Source: Streptomyces sp. SID11385
Lineage (GTDB): Bacteria; Actinomycetota; Actinomycetes; Streptomycetales; Streptomycetaceae
NCBI RefSeq assembly: GCF_010548245.1
Contig: NZ_JAAGLR010000910.1
Span: 18,448-82,447 of the forward strand
Direction: 5' to 3'
DNA: 64,000 bases
The translations under genes and the position numbers were made by a program. Below the pieces are notes generated by a model that was given only the letters and a program-made list of their open reading frames with translations, was not told the DNA's origin and made no database searches. Shown here one piece after another: positions 16,409 to 25,309 of this stretch (the stretch's first letter is position 1; each line of letters starts with the position of its first letter).

Positions 16409-19288
16409 ATGACAGAGACGGCGAGCGGTCCGGCACGCGGGACCCGCAAGAACGCGAAGGCGGGCAAGGGGCTCAAGGTCGAGCGCATCCACACCACCCC
16501 GGGGGTCCACCCCTACGACGAGGTGAGCTGGGAGCTGCGCGACGTTGTCATGACCAACTGGCGTGACGGTTCGATCAACTTCGAACAGCGTGGCGTCGAG
16601 TTCCCCGACTTCTGGTCGGTCAACGCGGTCAACATCGTCACCAGCAAGTACTTCCGCGGTGCCCTCGGCACCCCGCAGCGCGAGACCGGGCTCAAGCAGC
16701 TCATCGACCGCATCGTGAAGACCTACCGGAAGTCCGGCGAGGAGAATCAGTACTTCGCCTCCCCGGCGGACGCCGAGATCTTCGAGCACGAGCTCGCCTA
16801 CGCGCTCCTCCACCAGATCTTCAGCTTCAACTCCCCGGTCTGGTTCAACGTCGGCACCCCGCAGCCGCAACAGGTCTCCGCCTGCTTCATCCTCTCCGTG
16901 GACGACTCCATGGAGTCGATCCTGAACTGGTACAAGGAAGAGGGGATGATCTTCAAGGGCGGTTCGGGCGCCGGCCTCAACCTCTCCCGCATCCGCTCCT
17001 CCAAGGAACTCCTCACCTCCGGCGGCAACGCCTCGGGCCCCGTCTCCTTCATGCGCGGCGCCGACGCCTCGGCCGGCACCATCAAGTCCGGCGGCGCCAC
17101 CCGCCGCGCGGCCAAGATGGTCATTCTCGATGTCGACCACCCGGACGTGGAGAACTTCATCGAGACCAAGGTCAAGGAGGAGGAGAAGATCCGCGCTCTG
17201 CGCGACGCGGGCTTCGACATGGACCTGGGCGGCGATGACATCACCTCCGTCCAGTACCAGAACGCCAACAACTCCGTCCGCGTCAACGACGAGTTCATGA
17301 CGGCCGTCGAGACCGCCGGGAAGTTCGGCCTGCGCTCCCGCCTCACCGGCGAGGTCATCGAAGAGGTCGAGGCGAAGAGTCTCTTCCGGAAGATGGCCGA
17401 AGCCGCGTGGGCCTGCGCGGACCCCGGCATCCAGTACGACGACACCATCAACAACTGGCACACCTGCCCCGAGTCCGGCCGTATCAACGGCTCGAACCCG
17501 TGCAGCGAGTACATGCACCTGGACAACACCTCGTGCAACCTGGCCTCGCTCAACCTCATGAAGTTCCTCAAGGACGACGGCAAGGGCAACCAGTCCTTCG
17601 AGGTGGAGCGCTTCGCCAAGCTCGTCGAGCTGGTCATCACCGCGATGGACATCTCCATCTGCTTCGCCGACTTCCCCACGGAGAAGATCGGCGAGAACAC
17701 GCGCGCCTTCCGCCAGCTCGGCATTGGCTACGCCAACCTCGGCGCCCTCCTCATGGCGACAGGCCACGCCTACGACTCCGAGGGCGGTCGCGCGCTCGCC
17801 GGAGCCATCACCTCACTCATGACCGGCACGGCCTACCGCCGCTCCGCCGAACTCGCCGCGGTCGTCGGCCCCTACGAGGGCTACGCCCGCAACGCCACGG
17901 CCCACAAGCGCGTCATGAAGCAGCACGCCGACGCCAACGGTGTCGCCGTCCGCATGGACGACCTCGACACCCCGGTCTGGGCCGCGGCCACCGAAGCCTG
18001 GCAGGACGTCCTCCGCATCGGTGAGAAGAACGGTTTCCGCAACGCGCAGGCGAGTGTGCTCGCCCCGACCGGCACCATCGGACTGGCCATGTCGTGCGAC
18101 ACGACCGGTGTCGAGCCGGACCTCGCCCTGGTCAAGTTCAAGAAGCTCGTCGGCGGCGGCTCGATGCAGATCGTCAACGGCACCGTCCCGCAGGCCCTGC
18201 GCCGTCTGGGCTACCAGGAGGAGCAGATCGAGGCGATCGTCGCCCACATCGCCGAGAACGGTAACGTCGTCGACGCGCCCGCGCTCAAGGCCGAGCACTA
18301 CGAGGTCTTCGACTGCGCGATGGGCGACCGCGCCATCTCGCCGATGGGCCACGTGCGCATGATGGCGGCAATCCAGCCGTGGATCTCCGGCGCCATCTCC
18401 AAGACGGTCAACATGCCCGAATCGGCCACCGTCGAAGAGGTCGAGGAGATCTACTTCGAGGCGTGGAAGCTCGGGATCAAGGCCCTCGCGATCTACCGCG
18501 ACAACTGCAAGGTCGGCCAGCCCCTCTCCGCCAAGAAGAAGGAGGAGAAGAAGGCCGAGATCGCCGAGAAGTCCGAGGAGACCATCCGCGCGGCGGTCGA
18601 GAAGGTCGTTGAGTACCGCCCGGTGCGCAAGCGCCTGCCCAAGGGCCGGCCCGGCATCACCACCTCCTTCACGGTGGGCGGCGCCGAGGGCTACATGACC
18701 GCCAACTCCTACCCCGACGACGGCCTCGGCGAGGTCTTCCTCAAGATGTCCAAGCAGGGTTCGACCCTCGCGGGCATGATGGACGCCTTCTCCATCGCCG
18801 TCTCGGTGGGCCTCCAGTACGGTGTGCCGCTGGAGACGTACGTCTCGAAGTTCACCAACATGCGCTTCGAGCCGGCGGGTATGACCGACGATCCGGACGT
18901 GCGCCTGGCGCAGTCCATCGTCGACTACATCTTCCGGCGCCTGGCCCTGGACTTCCTGCCCTTCGAGACCCGCTCCGCCCTCGGCATCCACTCCGCCGAG
19001 GAGCGCCAGCGTCACCTCGACACCGGCTCCTACGAACCGGCGGAGGAGGAGTCCGCCACCGAGCCGCCGGCCCAGTCCGCGCCGGTCCAGAAGACGACGG
19101 TCGTGACCGGCACCGACGAGGCCGCCACCCCGGCCCCGCGCGAAGCCCACACCTCTGCCGAACTCGTCGAGATGCAGCTCGGCATCAGCGCGGACGCTCC
19201 GCTCTGCCTCTCCTGCGGTACGAAGATGCAGCGCGCCGGCTCCTGCTACATCTGCGAGGGCTGCGGCTCCACGAGCGGGTGCAGCTGA
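16409..19288 (+). CDS. nrdJ: adenosylcobalamin-dependent ribonucleotide reductase (class II)
   Basis: A 959-residue class II reductase that makes deoxyribonucleotides using coenzyme B12 and needs no oxygen. Family blocks include FNSPVWFN, GGSGAGLNLSRIRSS, the active-site region SNPCSEYMHLDN and CNLASLNL. A Lys/Glu-rich linker lies at about 705-725. The C-terminal ~20 residues carry two CxxC pairs (CLSCGTKM and CEGCGS), the redox or zinc tail found in actinobacterial NrdJ. The ATG at 16409 follows GAGGAGG. It is regulated with nrdR through the NrdR boxes and ends at a strong terminator (19388-19424). Confidence 0.96.
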   Translation: MTETASGPARGTRKNAKAGKGLKVERIHTTPGVHPYDEVSWELRDVVMTNWRDGSINFEQRGVEFPDFWSVNAVNIVTSKYFRGALGTPQRETGLKQLIDRIVKTYRKSGEENQYFASPADAEIFEHELAYALLHQIFSFNSPVWFNVGTPQPQQVSACFILSVDDSMESILNWYKEEGMIFKGGSGAGLNLSRIRSSKELLTSGGNASGPVSFMRGADASAGTIKSGGATRRAAKMVILDVDHPDVENFIETKVKEEEKIRALRDAGFDMDLGGDDITSVQYQNANNSVRVNDEFMTAVETAGKFGLRSRLTGEVIEEVEAKSLFRKMAEAAWACADPGIQYDDTINNWHTCPESGRINGSNPCSEYMHLDNTSCNLASLNLMKFLKDDGKGNQSFEVERFAKLVELVITAMDISICFADFPTEKIGENTRAFRQLGIGYANLGALLMATGHAYDSEGGRALAGAITSLMTGTAYRRSAELAAVVGPYEGYARNATAHKRVMKQHADANGVAVRMDDLDTPVWAAATEAWQDVLRIGEKNGFRNAQASVLAPTGTIGLAMSCDTTGVEPDLALVKFKKLVGGGSMQIVNGTVPQALRRLGYQEEQIEAIVAHIAENGNVVDAPALKAEHYEVFDCAMGDRAISPMGHVRMMAAIQPWISGAISKTVNMPESATVEEVEEIYFEAWKLGIKALAIYRDNCKVGQPLSAKKKEEKKAEIAEKSEETIRAAVEKVVEYRPVRKRLPKGRPGITTSFTVGGAEGYMTANSYPDDGLGEVFLKMSKQGSTLAGMMDAFSIAVSVGLQYGVPLETYVSKFTNMRFEPAGMTDDPDVRLAQSIVDYIFRRLALDFLPFETRSALGIHSAEERQRHLDTGSYEPAEEESATEPPAQSAPVQKTTVVTGTDEAATPAPREAHTSAELVEMQLGISADAPLCLSCGTKMQRAGSCYICEGCGSTSGCS

Positions 19289-19387
19289 CCCCGCGGAGAA
19301 CCAGCTGCCGCAGAGGCTGGCCGGTGGTGAGCATCCGCCGCGGAGGTGCCCGCAAGCGACGCGCCGTGCGTGACACGGCGCGCGGGT

Positions 19388-19424
19388 GAGTGAGGGGCCG
19401 TCCCCAGGGGACGGCCCCTCACTC
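19388..19424. terminator. terminator after nrdJ
   Basis: An 18-bp near-continuous inverted repeat (arm GAGTGAGGGGCCGTCCCC, 19388-19405, with 19407-19424) closing the nrdRJ unit. Confidence 0.8.
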
Positions 19425-19893
19425 CTGCTGTGGCCCCGCCGTGCTGTGGGCGGCCGGGTTTCCCTTCCGCCGCCCGGGGGCCCGCTTACGGTCGACGCTG
19501 AACCGTACGAGGCCACCCAGGAGCGGATCGGGATGCGCCCTCAGGGGGACGCTTGCCCCTGAGGACGAGGTGCTGGGGCCCGCTCGCGGGCTGAGTCGAG
19601 CCCCCTGGGTGCGGTCCCGGCCGAGGGCCGTCCGGCCACGCGGCGGCGTTCGGCGGGTGGGGGCGCCGCACCGGGGAAGGTCCGGTGCCGTGCCTCGTTC
19701 ATGCCCGCCTCGCCCACCCCGAGGACGGCCGTCCCCGCGACCCGCAGCCTTCGCGGGGGAGCGGCCTTGCCCCGGGATGCCCACTTTCTGCCCGCCTCTT
19801 TGTAGTACCAGCAGGTCAGCCCGCCGCCCGCTGGTGTCTTCTTTCGCGTGTCCCTCCTCTTCCCGGGCGTAACCACGCCCGCTCTCGCGCGTT
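19425..19893. other. gene-free stretch after nrdJ
   Basis: About 470 bp. No reading frame has convincing composition or a ribosome binding site, and no RNA gene was recognised. Confidence 0.4.
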
Positions 19894-20277
19894 GTGCGCG
19901 TCGTGACAACTGCAGCCCACAGCCCGCATGCCCAGCCGGTTTTCGAAGCGATGCTGGACGGCTGGACACGCCAGCAACGGGCGGGCTCCCTGCCGTCGTA
20001 CACCGTCCAGTCGCGACTCGACCTCGTTTATCGCTTCGCGGTCTACACCGACCGCTACCCCTGGGAGTGGGAACCGGGGCAGGCGGACGCCTTCCTCGAC
20101 CACCTGCTCTCCGCCCACCTCCGCTCCGCCCAGCGTCCCATCGGGCTCTCCACCATCAGCACGTACCGGCTCGCGCTGCGGCTTTTCCTGGAGTACGTAA
20201 CCGATCCCCGGCACGCATGGCTGCGGGAGTGCCAGGAGAAGTTCGGCCGTGTGCCCGTACCGATTCCGCCGGAGTGA
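19894..20277 (+). CDS. solo N-terminal (SAM-like, core-binding) domain of a tyrosine recombinase
   Basis: A 127-residue protein. The segments FEAMLDGWTRQQRAGSLP, YRFAVYTDRYPWEWEP and STISTYRLALRLFLEYVTD match the helical core-binding domain of phage-type tyrosine integrases as found in actinomycetes. The catalytic C-terminal domain (R-H-R-Y residues) is absent, and none of the three forward frames downstream supplies it. It may be a truncated integrase relic or a domesticated DNA-binding protein. Starts at GTG 19894 or GTG 19903 are both possible. A terminator (20330-20370) follows, which argues it is still expressed as a unit. Confidence 0.65.
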   Translation: MRVVTTAAHSPHAQPVFEAMLDGWTRQQRAGSLPSYTVQSRLDLVYRFAVYTDRYPWEWEPGQADAFLDHLLSAHLRSAQRPIGLSTISTYRLALRLFLEYVTDPRHAWLRECQEKFGRVPVPIPPE

Positions 20278-20329
20278 GAGCGTCGGCTCACTGGCGGGAA
20301 AAGGGACGACCTCGGAGTGGGACCAAGGA

Positions 20330-20370
20330 CCCCGGGAGGAGAAGAGTCGGCAGGCCGGCTCCTCCCGGGG
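20330..20370. terminator. terminator between the solo integrase domain and terD-like gene
   Basis: A perfect 12-bp stem (CCCCGGGAGGAG, 20330-20341, with 20359-20370) and a 17-nt loop. Convergent position, so it may be used by both genes. Confidence 0.7.
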
Positions 20371-20640
20371 TGTACGAGGCCATGTCCACGGCGAAGGTTT
20401 CAACGTCCGCGGTGGCGCAGCGGGCCTCGTGAAAGCAATCCTGCCAGTGGGAAATCCGCCGAAACGGTCCTGCGCTCGAATCCTCCTTCGAAAGGGTGAT
20501 AGAGCGGAAAGTGAAGCAACGCGGGGATCGGTGTGGCGCGTCCTTGATCACCTACTCCGTCTGGGAGCGCTCCCAAGTCGAGGAGCTTGTGACCTGTCAG
20601 ATCGCACCCAGCGCCGACCAAGCCCTGGCGAGCCCGGCAG
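20371..20640. other. gene-free stretch containing a tRNA-like echo
   Basis: No gene is seen. A segment around 20408-20490 begins like a tRNA (GCGGTGGCGCAG) and contains CTCGAATCC, but the T-loop lacks one T and the ends do not pair, so it is not called as a tRNA. Confidence 0.35.
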
Positions 20641-21177
20641 TCAGCCGGCCTCGGGCTTGCCGCGCAGCAGCCTCAGGAAGTCGGGCAGCTCGGTGTCGTA
20701 CCCCCGCACCCCCGGCCGGTACCCCCACGCCCCCTCTTCGCCACGCTGGAACTCGGCCACCACCGCCCCCGTCGCACCAGCCACGTTCGTGAAGTCCACC
20801 GGACCCAGCTCGTCGTACCCCTCGCGCAGCCGGATGCCGGGCTGGTGCACGTCCGCGAAGGTGCGGTGTCCGCCGTTCTGCTGGATCACCACGCCGACCG
20901 CGACCCTCCCGTACGCTTCGGAGAGCCTGTTCAGCTCCAGGACCATGACCTCGTCGAAGCCTAGACCCTGGCCCGTCCGGCTGTCGCGGTTGAGGGTGAT
21001 CGTGCCGTCCGGCGCACGGTGGTCGAAGTGCACGACGTAAGCCGGTGCGCCGTGCGGGTCGCTGAGAGTAAACACCGCTGCGACGAGATCCAGGTCCATC
21101 GCGGGGGCGCCGTGCGGGCTCGGGTCCCATTTGAGGGCGACCTCGACCTTCGTGAGTCCCTTGCTCAAGCTCTCCAT
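20641..21177 (-). CDS. TerD family (tellurium resistance/stress) protein
   Basis: A 178-residue TerD-domain protein. The N-terminus MESLSKGLTKVEVALKWDP and the acidic blocks AMDLDLVAAVFTL and NRDSRTGQGLGFDE fit the calcium-binding beta-sandwich of the family. TerD proteins are linked to tellurite resistance, phage resistance and membrane-associated stress responses. The ATG at 21177 has GGAAGGG upstream. It stands alone, divergent from the YdbC-like gene, with no other ter genes nearby, so its role here is unknown. Confidence 0.85.
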   Translation of the reverse strand: MESLSKGLTKVEVALKWDPSPHGAPAMDLDLVAAVFTLSDPHGAPAYVVHFDHRAPDGTITLNRDSRTGQGLGFDEVMVLELNRLSEAYGRVAVGVVIQQNGGHRTFADVHQPGIRLREGYDELGPVDFTNVAGATGAVVAEFQRGEEGAWGYRPGVRGYDTELPDFLRLLRGKPEAG

Positions 21178-21341
21178 CGGGCCTTCCCTTCGCTCGGGAC
21201 GACTACGCGACCGTATGTCTGACTGTTTGTCAGGCAAGCGGCTCGCCATATTCGTTGTCCATGGTGGCACGGGAGCCGAACGAATGTCGGAGCCCCAGCG
21301 CAGGATGACCGGTACCCGTCCCGCCGCCGTACGATGGCGCG

Positions 21342-21947
21342 GTGCTGTTCAAGTGGATTCGCTGCGAGGTCGCCGACCGGAACCGGTTCGACCGAGGCCA
21401 GCGGCGGTGGGTGGAACTCGCCGACGTACGGGGGTTCAGGGGGCAGGCCGGAGGGTGGAGCCGCGAACAACCCGGGCAGGCCCACATCTTCGGCTTCTGG
21501 GAGAGCAGGGCCTTCTACGACTCCTTCATGGCGCGGACCCATGACCGGCTCGCCGCTGCCCAGGCAGGCAGTTGTACAGAGGTGCGCACCACGCTCTTCG
21601 ATCACCGCTTCGACGTGAAGACCGGCTTCGAGCCGCTCTTCCACGACGTGGACCTCGTCCGGATCGCGCACACCCGGGTGCGTCCCGAGCGCGTCGAGCA
21701 CTTCACCCTCGCCCAGCGCCGCATCTGGAATCCGGCCATGGCCGGCTCGCCCGGGATGGTCCGCGGCTTCTTCGCCGAGGCTCCCGGCAGCGAATTCCTC
21801 GTCCTCTCCATGTGGCAGTCCACCGCCGAACGAGGCAAGTACCGGCCCGAGGGCCTGCACCGGCTCTCGACGCGCGCCGAGGCGGAGGAAGACCTCCTCG
21901 GGCTGGACGGGGCCATGGTCGACCTGGAACCTTCCTGGACCGTCTGA
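21342..21947 (+). CDS. YdbC-like (DUF4937) protein with two ferredoxin-like repeats
   Basis: A 201-residue protein whose first half (MLFKWIRCEVADRNRFDRG) and the IFGFWESRAFYDSFM segment resemble Bacillus YdbC. The second half (VRIAHTRVRPERVEHF to LVLSMWQSTAERGKYR) looks like a second dimeric alpha/beta-barrel (ABM-like) unit. The function is not known. The GTG at 21342 lies 6 bp behind a -10 hexamer TACGAT (21330-21335), so the mRNA is probably leaderless. Confidence 0.75.
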   Translation: MLFKWIRCEVADRNRFDRGQRRWVELADVRGFRGQAGGWSREQPGQAHIFGFWESRAFYDSFMARTHDRLAAAQAGSCTEVRTTLFDHRFDVKTGFEPLFHDVDLVRIAHTRVRPERVEHFTLAQRRIWNPAMAGSPGMVRGFFAEAPGSEFLVLSMWQSTAERGKYRPEGLHRLSTRAEAEEDLLGLDGAMVDLEPSWTV

Positions 21948-22043
21948 CCCGGTCCCGCCCTCCAGCTCGCCGCGGCCGTGGCTGCTCCGGATGGAGTCCG
22001 CCCCGCCGCACCTCCGCGCGGAGGGCGTCCTAGGCTGGACGGC

Positions 22044-22703
22044 ATGGCACGACCACGACGCATCGTTCTGGTCCGGCACGGTGAGTCCGACGGCAACGCT
22101 GACGACAGTGTGTACGAGCGCGAGCCCGACCACGCCCTGCCCCTGACCGCCGCCGGGCGCGCCCAGGCCCTCGCCGCGGGAGACCGGCTGCGCACACTCT
22201 TCGGCGACGAACGCGTCAGCGTCTACGTCTCCCCGTACCGCAGGACCCACGAGACCTTGGGGCTCTTCCACCTCGACCCCGCGAACGTCCGGATCCGCGA
22301 GGAGCCCAGGCTGCGGGAGCAGGACTGGGGCAACTGGCAGGACCGCGACGACGTGCGTTTGCAGAAGGCGTACCGGGACGCCTACGGGCACTTCTTCTAC
22401 CGCTTCGCGCAGGGCGAATCCGGCGCCGACGTGTACGACCGGGTCGGTGCTTTCCTGGAGAGCCTTTTCCGCAGTTTCGAGGCCCCGGACCACCCGCCGA
22501 ACGTGCTCCTGGTCACCCACGGGCTGACCATGCGGCTTTTCTGCATGCGCTGGTTCCACTGGACAGTGGCCGAATTCGAGTCGCTCTCCAACCCGGACAA
22601 CGGTGAGACCCGCTGTCTCGAACTCGGCCTCGACGGTCGCTATCACCTCGACCGCCCCTTCGTGAAATGGCGTGAACCTGAGCCGTACGGCGTGACCAGC
22701 TAA
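22044..22703 (+). CDS. histidine phosphatase (phosphoglycerate mutase-like) family protein
   Basis: A 219-residue enzyme of the histidine phosphatase superfamily. The phosphoacceptor His is in LVRHGES; the second catalytic His is in VTHGLTMR, and conserved Arg/Glu occur in YRRTHET. It may be a phosphomonoesterase; the substrate is not predictable. Its ATG is 7 bp behind TAGGCT (22031-22036), giving a leaderless transcript. The next gene, an ADP-ribosylglycohydrolase, starts 85 bp later behind its own -10 sequence. Confidence 0.88.
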   Translation: MARPRRIVLVRHGESDGNADDSVYEREPDHALPLTAAGRAQALAAGDRLRTLFGDERVSVYVSPYRRTHETLGLFHLDPANVRIREEPRLREQDWGNWQDRDDVRLQKAYRDAYGHFFYRFAQGESGADVYDRVGAFLESLFRSFEAPDHPPNVLLVTHGLTMRLFCMRWFHWTVAEFESLSNPDNGETRCLELGLDGRYHLDRPFVKWREPEPYGVTS

Positions 22704-22788
22704 ACCGTGAGGGAGGTGTCATTCCTGGGAGGGGAATCGTTTCTTCCACCTGGGCCTACGCGTCGTCGCTGGATAGAGTGATGCGGCC

Positions 22789-23763
22789 ATGACCGCAGAA
22801 GAAGGCACTTCGCCCGACACCTCCTCTCTCCCCGCGCGTCTCGCCCGCGCCCGAGCCAGCCTTGGCGGCCTCCGGATCGGCGACGCGCTCGGCTCGCAGT
22901 TCTTCGTTCCGGGGAACCGTCCCCTCCTCACAGCCGGAGAGCTGCCTCCGGGGCCTTGGCAATGGACCGACGACACCGAGATGGCCAGCTCGGTCGTGAC
23001 CGTCCTGGCCACTGAAGGCCGGATCGAGGAGGACGCTCTCGCGCGTTCCTTCGCCCGCCACCACGACTTCGATCGCGGCTACGGCCCGGGAGCCAATCGG
23101 CTCCTGCGCCTCGTACGCGAAGGCGGCGACTGGAGGGAACTCTCCACGGGGCTCTTCCGCGGCCAGGGGTCGTGGGGCAACGGTGCCGCCATGCGCGTCG
23201 CCCCGCTCGGAGCCTGGTACGCCGACGATCCGAGGGAAGCCGCACGCCAGGCAGTCCTCTCGGCGCGCCCCACCCATCAGCACCCCGAGGGCATCGCGGG
23301 GGCCGTGGCAGTGTCCGTGACGGCAGCACTCGTCGCGGCCGCGGGGGCCACTGTGCCGGAGCCCGCCGCGCTGCTCGACGCGGTCCTGGCACTCGTACCC
23401 CGCAGCGCCGTCGAAATCGGACTGCGCCGGGCCGCCTCGATGCTCGACTACGAAGACGTCACCACCGTCGCCGCTGTCCTGGGCTGCGGACGCCGCACGA
23501 CGGCCCAGGACACGGTGCCCTTCACCATCTGGTCAGCCGCCCGTTCGCTCGGCGACTTCGAGCGCGCGTTCTGGACGACCGCCCGTGCGGGAGGGGACAT
23601 CGACACGACTTGTGCCATCGTCGGCGGGATCGTCGCGTCGAGCCCTGCCGGCGCCCCGCCGCACGCCTGGCGCCGGCAGACCGAGCCCCTCCCCGCCTGG
23701 GCCCAACTCGCCCACGAGACACCCACGGACTGGCCCCTCCCACCGGGTGAAGATCTCCAGTAG
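22789..23763 (+). CDS. ADP-ribosylglycohydrolase family protein
   Basis: A 324-residue ARH-fold hydrolase. The N-terminal metal-binding motif is WTDDTEM and the C-terminal metal ligands lie in GGDIDTTCAIVGG; GSWGNGAAMRVAPLG is also typical. Such enzymes use two Mg2+ ions to remove ADP-ribose from proteins, DNA or O-acetyl-ADP-ribose. The ATG at 22789 sits 9 bp behind TAGAGT (22774-22779). No ADP-ribosyltransferase gene is adjacent, so the substrate is unknown. Confidence 0.9.
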   Translation: MTAEEGTSPDTSSLPARLARARASLGGLRIGDALGSQFFVPGNRPLLTAGELPPGPWQWTDDTEMASSVVTVLATEGRIEEDALARSFARHHDFDRGYGPGANRLLRLVREGGDWRELSTGLFRGQGSWGNGAAMRVAPLGAWYADDPREAARQAVLSARPTHQHPEGIAGAVAVSVTAALVAAAGATVPEPAALLDAVLALVPRSAVEIGLRRAASMLDYEDVTTVAAVLGCGRRTTAQDTVPFTIWSAARSLGDFERAFWTTARAGGDIDTTCAIVGGIVASSPAGAPPHAWRRQTEPLPAWAQLAHETPTDWPLPPGEDLQ

Positions 23764-23833
23764 GTCTCATTACGGCAGCGGAGGGGAGCCGGGGTGTCGC
23801 GCCGGATGAAGGGCGCGTACGCTGTCACCCGCT

Positions 23834-24535
23834 ATGCCGTACGAAGCACCCACCCACAGCGTTGAGCGCTCGCTCCGCGCCACGACCGGAGCCAAGGTCG
23901 TGGCAGGCATCGACGAAGTGGGACGTGGGGCCTGGGCCGGGCCCGTCTCGGTCTGCGCCGCCGTCACCGGGCTGCGGCGACCCCCCGAGGGGCTGACCGA
24001 CTCCAAACTCCTCACTCCCAAACGACGCGTTGCTCTCGTCATGGAGCTGGAGCGGTGGGTCACCGCCCACTCACTCGGTCACGCCTCGCCGGAGGAGATC
24101 GACGAACTCGGTATGACGGCCGCCCTGCGGCTCGCCGCCATCCGGGCGCTCGACGGACTCCCGGTACGTCCCGACTGGGTGATCCTCGACGGCAACCACG
24201 ACTACCTCGGAGCACCGTGGAACGTCCGCACGGTGATCAAGGGGGACCAGTCCTGCGTGTCGGTCGCCGCCGCGTCCGTACTCGCCAAGGTCGCCCGTGA
24301 CCGCCTGATGGCCGAACTCGGCGCTCAACACGAAGACTTCGCCTTCGCCGCCAACGCCGGATACCCTTCGCCGGCGCACAAGACGGCCCTGGCGGAACGG
24401 GGTCCCACCCCGTACCACCGGCTTTCCTGGTCGTACCTCGACGCGATGCCCCGATGGCGGCATCTGAAGAAGGTGCGCGCCGGGACGGACGGGAGCCCTG
24501 CGGCGATCGAAGGACAGCTCGGTTTCGACTTCTGA
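23834..24535 (+). CDS. rnhB: ribonuclease HII
   Basis: A 233-residue RNase HII, which removes ribonucleotides from DNA and degrades RNA-DNA hybrids. The signature [14 protein letters not shown] holds the first two acidic residues; further catalytic acids lie in LTDSKLL and ILDGNHDYL. The segment [20 protein letters not shown] is characteristic. The ATG at 23834 is 10 bp behind TACGCT (23818-23823). It lies upstream of an unknown protein with helicase-like sequence. Confidence 0.95.
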   Translation: MPYEAPTHSVERSLRATTGAKVVAGIDEVGRGAWAGPVSVCAAVTGLRRPPEGLTDSKLLTPKRRVALVMELERWVTAHSLGHASPEEIDELGMTAALRLAAIRALDGLPVRPDWVILDGNHDYLGAPWNVRTVIKGDQSCVSVAAASVLAKVARDRLMAELGAQHEDFAFAANAGYPSPAHKTALAERGPTPYHRLSWSYLDAMPRWRHLKKVRAGTDGSPAAIEGQLGFDF

Positions 24536-24602
24536 TCGTTCGATCGCCCGTACGGGCAAGGCCGCCGGGACGGACCCCGGCGACCAACCCACCAGTCATG
24601 TC

Positions 24603-25193
24603 ATGCCTCTCAGTCCCGAGGAGCCTCAGATTCCCGAGAGTGCCCAGGGTCCCCGCGCGACTCCGGCCGCAGGCCGCAGCGCCCAGACCCCCCGCCCCGT
24701 ACCCGGCCCGCGTCCCGCGGCGCCGCCTCGCCCCGGTCGTCCGGGGCCCACGCGCCAGGCTCCGGCCCAGCGCGAGCAGCAGCCGAAGCCCCCGGCTCCG
24801 GCCGCCACGCAGATCCAGCTGATCCCGGCTCCCGCCGACGGCGCGCTCGATGCCGCCGAAGAGGCCGTCGACCTGCTTCTCGACTCGGGCCGCGCGCCCG
24901 GCGAGGTGCTCGTGGTGACCACAGGCGAGGCGCACCCCTGGACCGCCCACGAGCTGTCCTTCGGCGAGGCCGCCTACTGGGCCCAGCACGACGCCGGTGA
25001 CGACGTCTTCTACGCCGACTTCGCGCACGTCGCTCGTCTCGCCTCCCGCCCGGTCGTCGTGGTGGCCCTCAACGGCGGTACGGACAGCGCCGTCACCACG
25101 GTCCTCTCCCTCGCTCGCGAGCGTGCGAACACCCTGCTGATCGTCTGCGGCGATCCGCAGCGCGTCAACGCGGTGCTGGGCGCGGGCGTCTGA
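24603..25193 (+). CDS. conserved protein with Pro-rich N-terminus and helicase-C-terminal-like domain
   Basis: A 196-residue protein. Residues 1-70 are Pro/Ala/Arg-rich and likely disordered. The rest (LLLDSGRAPGEVLVVTTGEAHP, DVFYADFAHVARLASRPVVV cut to their cores LLDSGRAPGEVLVVTTG and DVFYADFAHVARL) resembles the last part of UvrD/NERD-type helicases, where a motif before ARERANTLLIVCGDP normally reads out ATP hydrolysis. No Walker motif is present, so it cannot be a helicase itself. The similarity is my reading by eye; the function is unknown. It follows rnhB by 67 bp. Confidence 0.6.
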   Translation: MPLSPEEPQIPESAQGPRATPAAGRSAQTPRPVPGPRPAAPPRPGRPGPTRQAPAQREQQPKPPAPAATQIQLIPAPADGALDAAEEAVDLLLDSGRAPGEVLVVTTGEAHPWTAHELSFGEAAYWAQHDAGDDVFYADFAHVARLASRPVVVVALNGGTDSAVTTVLSLARERANTLLIVCGDPQRVNAVLGAGV

Positions 25194-25205
25194 CCGACAC
25201 CGCCC

Positions 25206-25263
25206 CCGCCCGGCCGCCACCGGCCGGGCGGAGCGGAGCCGGCCACCACTACCGGTGGGCCGG
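25206..25263. terminator. two hairpins in a convergent gap
   Basis: First hairpin: perfect 11-bp stem CCGCCCGGCCG (25206-25216) with 25221-25231, loop CCAC. Second: an imperfect stem around 25238-25263 (GCCGGCC-ACC with GGT-GGGCCGGC). They separate the two converging unknown genes. Confidence 0.65.
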
Positions 25264-25309
25264 CCGCGAGGCGTTCCCGCACGGTCTGCGAACAGGAGGC
25301 GCGTCGCGG

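Noticed and set aside
20408..20490. tRNA-like sequence (GCGGTGGCGCAG ... CTCGAATCC)
   Set aside because: The T-loop lacks a base, the acceptor arms do not pair and no anticodon stem could be built.
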